A stretch of DNA of 64,000 nucleotides from Brachionus rotundiformis (Eukaryota > Rotifera > Eurotatoria > Ploima > Brachionidae): positions 186,001-250,000 of the forward strand of contig JAESIW010000154.1 in assembly GCA_016802295.1 (NCBI GenBank), read 5' to 3'. The notes beneath the pieces were generated by a model. The model was not told the origin of the DNA. It saw nothing but the letters and a program-made list of their open reading frames with translations, and made no database searches. Positions within the stretch are counted from its first letter, which is position 1. Each line of letters opens with the position of its first letter. Shown in pieces: positions 58,130-64,000 of this stretch. The translations under genes and the position numbers were made by a program.

Positions 58130-58430
58130 AGCTAAAAATTCTATTTTTTTTGGTCAAACTTTATTTTCTGAAAAAAACATACATATTTTATGAAATTTGT
58201 TTGATTAACTATAAAGTTTTATTTTTTATTTTACACTTTAAAATTAGTTATTAACTTTTTTTCGAATTTTTGGACTATTAAGGATAAAAAGTTTGTTTAT
58301 ATAATTGTACACACAAAATTTTATTTGATTTAATTTAATAAATTGGAATTGAATAAGAAAAATGTATATTGTAATTCCAAAAAACAACAGCGTCAAATGA
58401 AACGCTAAAAATTAATTGAATCAACCATTA
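58130..58430. other. Short convergent intergenic region
   Basis: Holds the 3' ends of both flanking genes; no other feature. Confidence 0.5.
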
Positions 58431-59510
58431 TTATCTAAAAAAAAACAAAATATTTCTCAAATATTTTATTAAGTCAACATTTGTTTGTGTTAACATCCAA
58501 CAAAATTTTCCAAGATCAGAAGTCAAATTTTCAGCTAATTTGTACGCCTTATAAGGAACTTTTCTATAAAAATATTTCTCCGTTCTGCCTGAAGTACATT
58601 TGCTTTGATACTTTTGATTTAAGCTCTTAAGTATGTCTGTCTCATTCTTCAGCAGTGGGGCTAGCTCGGCATAGAACTTTTTGTAATAATTGTACAAAAT
58701 GTAGTCAGCATTGCTCTCTCTCGGAATAATCTCCTCTGCTAATCCACGCTGACTTTCAGTTGGAGGTATTGTTCCTTCGTTTACACTCAGACAAACTACA
58801 TCTTCGTATGAAAGATTGAGAAATTTTTTCAGAAGAATTAGGCCTTCGTTGAAATACTCTGTCAATAGAACCAAGTCAAAATCATTTTGAAATCTTTCGA
58901 GTAATTTGTGTTCTGAGCCATTGAAATATTCATTACATTTAACCAGTCCCAAATCATAGCTCATTAAATTACGCTTAAAGCACGAAATAGATATTCTACT
59001 ATCAATTTTGGTCAAATTCTGCGTTGTTTTATTGTAATGTAGTCTAAATAGATGTTCAATTTGATTTTTGAATTTCGGATCGTAGTTTAAGTAGGATAAA
59101 AACTGCTTGACTGGATCTCGTAAAATTGTGATATAGATTGAATTTTTTTTTGGAAACATTTTCCTTGCTAATTTTGAATTATGAATAGCATGACTAAAAA
59201 AAGCTTTGTTTGTTTGTGAGTAAGCGTTCTTTGAGAATTTTCTTAAAACAGTTATAACAACTTTCATATTTTTTTTTAATGCTACACGTACTAAAACATT
59301 TTTAAGGGCACTTGATCCCGTTTTGTGTGTTTTCAAAAAATAAATATTAATATTATCTACTTTTTTGAATTTTTCAATCGAATTTGAGATCCAATTTTGT
59401 TTTAAGGGATGTGTAAATGAATTTTTAAAATTGTTCTCAATTAAAAAAACATAATTAAAATAAAATAAAGATAACATAAAGAAAATAAACACAAATATAT
59501 ATTTGTTCAT
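58431..59510 (-). CDS. Galactose-3-O-sulfotransferase-like (Gal3ST family)
   Basis: 359 aa, intronless, type II membrane protein with a TM at about residues 4-23. The PAPS 5'-phosphosulfate-binding loop is LKTHKTGSS (59-67) and the 3'-phosphate-binding segment ITILRDPVKQFLS (127-139), both well conserved. Between them FFSHAIHN matches the family's FxxHxxxN stretch. Later SYDLGL and NEYFNEGLILLK are also typical. These Golgi enzymes move sulfate from PAPS to the 3-OH of galactose on glycolipids or glycans; the acceptor here is unknown. A fragment of this gene is duplicated at 60565-60660. Confidence 0.92.
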   Translation of the reverse strand: MNKYIFVFIFFMLSLFYFNYVFLIENNFKNSFTHPLKQNWISNSIEKFKKVDNINIYFLKTHKTGSSALKNVLVRVALKKNMKVVITVLRKFSKNAYSQTNKAFFSHAIHNSKLARKMFPKKNSIYITILRDPVKQFLSYLNYDPKFKNQIEHLFRLHYNKTTQNLTKIDSRISISCFKRNLMSYDLGLVKCNEYFNGSEHKLLERFQNDFDLVLLTEYFNEGLILLKKFLNLSYEDVVCLSVNEGTIPPTESQRGLAEEIIPRESNADYILYNYYKKFYAELAPLLKNETDILKSLNQKYQSKCTSGRTEKYFYRKVPYKAYKLAENLTSDLGKFCWMLTQTNVDLIKYLRNILFFFR

Positions 59511-60564
59511 ATTTAAATGGTTTTTTAATTTTTTAAAATTTTAGATAAATAAATAATTGATTGAAATTTGTGAAAAAATACAATTTATAAAGAGTTTATT
59601 TTGATTTTTTTGATTCCAAGAGAAAAAAATTCTTAAAAAAACTTACATTAGTTTTAAATTTTTAAATAAAAAATTCCAAATTGTTTAAAATGAAACTTTT
59701 AACAATGCGTCATGTTAAATTTTAATTAACAGCAGTTTTTTTTAAAATGAATTGATGAGATAACAAAAGTCATTAGATAGACATATGATACGAATCAAAG
59801 TTATTTAAATTCTAGCCTTTTTTTAAATATGTTAAATAAGATATGTTTTTTATTTGGTAGTTTGAGAGCGGTTCTGATTAATATTCTAAGGCAAAATATA
59901 ATATGATCTTTTCTAATATATAAAAAGCTACCGTAAATACTTCAATTTAATTTAATTTCAGAACAGATCTTTTACTGAATGAAAGATTTTAACAATTTTT
60001 ATCCAAATTAAATAAAATTCTTTCATTCTAATTTTCTTTTAATCGAATCGAGAGATGTATAATTTTTGAGAATTGAATTGCTAATTAGTTGATTGGAGTT
60101 GAATTCAAAGATAGATTTATTTTAAACACAAGAGACTGTTGACATCGGATAAAAGGAAAATTGTCTCGATCACTATCTTCTTTAAATTTTTTTATTTTAT
60201 ACCAATAAAATTAATTTAATAATGCTTTAATTTTGCATAAAATTGACACAAATAAATTACAAATTTTCATAGTTAATGATATATTAAAAAGGTCAAACAG
60301 TTTGACCAGTAATTGATATGAGTTTAACATTTAGCCATTTTAGTTTTAATTTAAATTAGTTAAAATTTAAAAAAAAATAATTTTAGCAAAATATCCAATG
60401 TCAAGTTTTACACTTGTGCCAAAAATCGAACAAATATTTTTCACATTTATGTTGGATAGATCTCAAAATACAACATCTCTTTCTTACCGTGAAATGACAA
60501 AATAAATTAACCACATATTGTTGGATATTATCAAAGAAATTGTCTTTTTATTTAAGTCGGCTTT
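59511..60564. other. Intergenic
   Basis: AT-rich upstream region of the sulfotransferase; no feature recognised. Confidence 0.5.
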
Positions 60565-60660
60565 TTAAATATTAATACGATCTACATTTTTGAATTTTTC
60601 AATTTAATTTGAGATCCAATTTTATTTTAAAGGATGTGCAATTCTTAAAAATTGCTAATA
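60565..60660 (-). pseudogene. Fragment of a Gal3ST gene
   Basis: About 90 bp match 59341-59440 (shared word GAGATCCAATTTT and flanks) with scattered substitutions and indels, in the same orientation. It corresponds to codons about 25-55 after the TM. The rest of the copy is not recognisable. Confidence 0.7.
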
Positions 60661-61251
60661 TTACATAAATCTATCTTTATCTAATTATATCTAATTATAA
60701 AATCTTTTCAAATTAAACCAGATTTTATACTGAGATCTTGATAATTAGATTCCTTTAGTTTTTTACGCTAATTATTCAAAAATATTATTATGTGTCCGAA
60801 AGGAAGGACTAAGTTTCCAATTTGATCGGCAAAAGCTTCGCTGAGATTATTTTTTAAATAATATAAATAATTTTAAAATTTAGCAAAAAACTTCTAAAAA
60901 ATTTAAACTTTTTAATTTTTTTTAAAACTTTTTCATTTTATAAAACTTATTTGCTAAAATCTGGCATATTTTTTTTATTATTTTTATTCATCGAATAATA
61001 TTGACATCTATTCAAAACCAATTAATTTTCAGATTTTTATGATTTTGTCAGGAATGTTTTAAAAATTATTTGAATAATTCTTTCTTTTTTTTTAATAAAA
61101 AATCAATTAGTAGTTAAGGAAATAGATTTTAAATGATGATTTTTTTATTAAAGTTATATTTTTAAAACAATAACTAAAGTTGGTGTATAGCTTTAAATTC
61201 ACCCATTTTAAACAGATCTAAAAGCATTAAAAAATATTTAAATTCTAAAAA
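60661..61251. other. Intergenic
   Basis: AT-rich, no feature recognised. Confidence 0.5.
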
Positions 61252-62634
61252 ATGGATGATAATGAATCAAAAAATAAAATAAAGAATACAATTGTGGGTG
61301 TAGTCCTTTCTTCAACAATTCATGGGATTCCTAATATAATTAAGTCATCAAACATTTCAATAAAATTTATATGGATCTTATTTACATTAATATCAGCTGG
61401 AATATGTGCATTCATGATTGTTAAAAGCCTAACAAGCTTTTTTGAATATGAAGTCACCACCAAGTCAAGAGTTGTTTTTGAACACTTTTCTTATTTTCCT
61501 ATTATTACAATTTGTAATATTAATTATTTTTCCTCAATTCATTCGTTCAAATTGATTGAAAAATACCAAACATATTACCAGAGTACTAATCCTTTTAGTG
61601 ATTTTTTCATAAAAAAGTTAAAAAGTTTATCAAATAGTTCAGACTATCAAAATTATCCATCCTATTTAGGCGATTCACTAGAAAAATTGATAACATATTG
61701 CAGATATGCCGATGAAAATTGTAAAATTAGTGAATTTAAGTATTTTTTTCATCCAAAGTATGGCAATTGTTATCAATTCAACTCGGGCTATGATATCAAT
61801 GAGAAAAAGATTGACTTGAAAAAAGCTATTTCGTCAGACAGATCAGATGGTCTAAAACTAATTCTTAATATTAGTATACACGATGGTTTAAAATTTTTAA
61901 GTCCAAATTTAGGTGCTGTCATACTTATTCATAATCATACAACATATCCAATGATGGTTGACGAAATCATAATATCTCCAAAATTTGAAACAAATATAGC
62001 TGTCTCAAGAACTTTCTTCAAATCCCAAGCAAAGCCTTATAGCAATTGCGATTCAAACACACATGATGTAAATAGCTATGATTCTGAATTTTATAAATTA
62101 GTTCATAAGCATACAGAGTACAATTTTAATCTGTGTATCTATCAATGTATGCAAAAATATCTCATTGATAAATGCAACTGTACGTTAATTAACATTCCAT
62201 CTTTTTATGATAGAGATCACTGCCAAGATAATTGTATATTAGAAGCTTTGTTGAATTTAGAACAAGATAATTACATTGAAAAGAAATGTGTAGAAAAATG
62301 TCCCTTAGAATGTGATGGTATGTGGTTCGATAAAACTATGTCATTTAGCAAATATTCAAATCGTTTTTTTGAAGAAAGTCTAAGGAAATACCATGGAAAA
62401 TTAGTGAATTCAGAAGATCTTGCAGCTGTGAATATTTTCTACAAAAGTTTAAGCTATTCATCAATTACCGAAAATCCAACAACAACTGTAACTGATCTGT
62501 TGTCAGGCATCGGCGGAATTGCTGGTCTTTTTCTTGGAGTTAGTGTTCTTACTTTTGTAGAATTGATTGAAATTTTGATCAAAATAATTTTAATTGGTAA
62601 AGAACGAAATAATAAAATAGAAAGTACAAATTAA
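61252..62634 (+). CDS. DEG/ENaC family sodium channel subunit
   Basis: 460 aa, intronless. The cytoplasmic N-terminus has the conserved His-Gly gating pair at residues 24-25 (STIHGIPNI). TM1 is at about 37-59. The large Cys-rich extracellular domain includes FPIITICNIN after TM1 and a late cluster CIYQCMQKYLIDKCNC and KCPLECDGMWF. TM2 begins near residue 415 and carries the selectivity-type GxS motif GVS (429-431) in FLGVSVLTFVE. Channels of this family are trimeric, amiloride-sensitive and gated by peptides, protons or force; which applies here is unknown. It is shorter than typical members, mainly in the ectodomain. Confidence 0.93.
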   Translation: MDDNESKNKIKNTIVGVVLSSTIHGIPNIIKSSNISIKFIWILFTLISAGICAFMIVKSLTSFFEYEVTTKSRVVFEHFSYFPIITICNINYFSSIHSFKLIEKYQTYYQSTNPFSDFFIKKLKSLSNSSDYQNYPSYLGDSLEKLITYCRYADENCKISEFKYFFHPKYGNCYQFNSGYDINEKKIDLKKAISSDRSDGLKLILNISIHDGLKFLSPNLGAVILIHNHTTYPMMVDEIIISPKFETNIAVSRTFFKSQAKPYSNCDSNTHDVNSYDSEFYKLVHKHTEYNFNLCIYQCMQKYLIDKCNCTLINIPSFYDRDHCQDNCILEALLNLEQDNYIEKKCVEKCPLECDGMWFDKTMSFSKYSNRFFEESLRKYHGKLVNSEDLAAVNIFYKSLSYSSITENPTTTVTDLLSGIGGIAGLFLGVSVLTFVELIEILIKIILIGKERNNKIESTN

Positions 62635-62896
62635 ACTTTAAAATTATAGGATTAGATAAAAATTAAATAATAAAAATTATTTTACATTTTTTTATCTATA
62701 ATAAAATCATAAATACCAATATGTGTCTCTTCCATTTACATCACCTGGAAAACTGAAGTAAATTTTTTTTTGGAAAAATAAACTTATTTATTTATAGCAC
62801 TGAAAAAAAAATGTCTCAATAAAAAAACATTTTTATAAATAATAAATCAAATTGTAAATAGAATAATTCACAGATTCGAAAGACAATAAAAATTCG
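62635..62896. other. Intergenic between DEG/ENaC genes
   Basis: AT-rich 3' flank. Confidence 0.5.
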
Positions 62897-62990
62897 CATT
62901 GACAATTTATACATTTTCTAAAAATTAAAATAAAATAATATTAAATATTAAAATTAATAATCTAGTAAATAACTTATTTATTTATTTTTT
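62897..62990. repeat. 94-bp direct repeat, copy 1
   Basis: Identical by eye to 63215-63308, begins CATTGACAATTTATACATTT. It holds the stop codon of the enclosed minus-strand frame. Confidence 0.85.
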
Positions 62991-63217
62991 ATTAAAAATT
63001 GCAAGACTAAAGCCAATTTGTCAGGCGCTTCTCCGACCACATCGGCAACATCATCAACTTCAAGTAACGCCGAATTAGTCAACTTTTTCATATCGTCTTT
63101 TCGAGTATCATACAAAGCTCGATAAAACTTTTTGCACTCTTCTTCAGCTGAAGCTTTCTTGCCAACAATTATCAAAACCTCAGCATAAAGCTCGCTCAAT
63201 CTCTCATTTATATTCAT
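62978..63217 (-). pseudogene. Captured gene fragment or small gene between direct repeats
   Basis: A 79-codon frame from an ATG at 63217 has clearly protein-like composition (LSELYAEVLIIVGKK, EEECKKFYRALYDTRKDDM, GEAPDKLALVLQFL) and is less AT-rich than its surroundings. The translation is soluble and helical with alternating charges; family not recognised. Its ATG and its stop both fall within the two repeat copies, so it may be a captured exon rather than a native gene. A real small gene cannot be excluded. Confidence 0.4.
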
Positions 63218-63308
63218 TGACAATTTATACATTTTCTAAAAATTAAAATAAAATAATATTAAATATTAAAATTAATAATCTAGTAAATAACTTATTTATT
63301 TATTTTTT
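63215..63308. repeat. 94-bp direct repeat, copy 2
   Basis: Same sequence as 62897-62990, 318 bp away, same orientation. Confidence 0.85.
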
Positions 63309-63357
63309 TAAATATTTTAAAAAATATTTCTATTAATAATAATTTTTTTGCAAAATA

Positions 63358-64000
63358 TTAATTGATTATTCGCGTCTGTAAGAGTTTGATTAAATTGATT
63401 GATTTATCTGTGATGAATTTGCCAAATTCAAAACATAAAATAAATTCTACCAATGTCAAAACACTAACGCCCAGACATAATCCAGCAACGCCACCTATAT
63501 TTGACATAAGAGTTATTATATCAATATTTGGATTTTCAGTAATCAATACATAATTTAAACTTTTAAAATAAATATTCACTACCGCTAAATCATTTGAGTC
63601 AATTTTTTTATTAAAATATTTTGAACCTTCTCCATTATATCTCTTTAAAGTTTTTTCAAATATTAAGTTTGAAAACTGATTTGAAGTAATTGTTTTATCA
63701 AAACTCATCGTTTCACACTCTAGAGGACAATTTCTAATGCATTCATTTTCTATATAATTAATATTTTCTAAATACAAAAGAACTTTATCCATACAGTCAC
63801 TATCTTCAAAATTGCAAGCTTTAGCCTCATAAAAACACGGAAAATTTGGAAATAAGCAATTGCATTTTTTATGAATAATTTTTGAAAACATTGATAAACG
63901 CATCTTCTTTGATTATATTGTTTTTCATGTCAATGCACTAGGCTAAAATATTCAGAGTCATAGCTTTTTGCACAGTCGCTGTAAGGTTTAGGATAAGAAT
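63358..64000 (-). pseudogene. DEG/ENaC channel pseudogene, runs off the window
   Basis: Paralog of 61252-62634, convergent with it. From the right edge the minus strand reads PKPYSDC, SYDSEYFSLVH, matching SYDSEFYKLVH of the intact gene. An in-frame TGA follows at 63930-63932, then CVYQCFQK, then a frameshift at the T run near 63865-63870. After the shift KKCNCLFPNFPCFYEA, CPLECETMSFD and the pore LCLGVSVLTLVEF are intact down to the stop at 63358. The N-terminal half lies outside the window. Either a true pseudogene or sequence errors; two independent defects favour the former. Confidence 0.8.

Noticed and set aside
1..64000. CRISPR arrays, operons, bacterial promoters
   Set aside because: Sequence is eukaryotic; no spaced direct-repeat arrays seen.

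Overview
The window is a stretch of an animal nuclear genome. It is very AT-rich and most genes carry tiny introns of about 44-60 bp with GT-AG ends. The proteins are metazoan: rhodopsin-class GPCRs, a Shab-type Kv channel, rabphilin, DEG/ENaC channels, Golgi glycosylation enzymes and secreted or membrane serine proteases. A tRNA-Gly and many decayed transposons are also present. The base composition, micro-introns and expanded GPCR, protease and DEG/ENaC families suggest a rotifer of the Brachionus type. That assignment is inference and was not tested.

Layout. 0-7 kb: two tandem paralogous GPCRs with an unrecognised four-TM protein between them, then an elastase-like secreted protease. 7.7-9.5 kb: a dead Mutator-like (MULE) element with an apparent 9-bp target duplication. 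10.5-12.1 kb: V-ATPase subunit e and an HTATIP2-like protein. 12.4-13.8 kb: a broken LINE. 14.4-20.6 kb: two paralogous TM-EGF-serine protease genes with a Tc1/mariner relic between them. 21.5-22.1 kb: a piggyBac-like MITE nested in the terminal repeat of another element. 23-27.5 kb: a third, atypical GPCR and a Kv2 channel, both on the minus strand. 27.5-33.5 kb: no gene seen. 33.6-34.2 kb: a PPC/DUF296 protein and tRNA-Gly(GCC). 38.3-40.9 kb: an eight-exon rabphilin. 43-46.6 kb: a mucin-like membrane protein and a GCNT-type glycosyltransferase. 46.7-54.4 kb: a large palindrome with arms of about 2.9 kb, carrying one intact and one broken copy of a condensation-domain acyltransferase. 55-59.5 kb: a small unknown gene, LINE debris, a membrane-anchored methyltransferase-like protein and a Gal-3-O-sulfotransferase. 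61-64 kb: an intact DEG/ENaC channel facing a broken paralog.

The genes do not form one pathway. They fall into themes: signalling and excitability (GPCRs, Kv2, DEG/ENaC, rabphilin), extracellular proteolysis, and glycan modification (GCNT-like and Gal3ST-like enzymes). The most unusual structure is the palindrome. Its arms appear identical over nearly all their length, but homology of the same gene continues past the inner edge in clearly diverged form. This points to gene conversion between old inverted copies rather than to a simple fresh duplication. Exon structures below were built by eye from frame, splice signals and paralog comparison.
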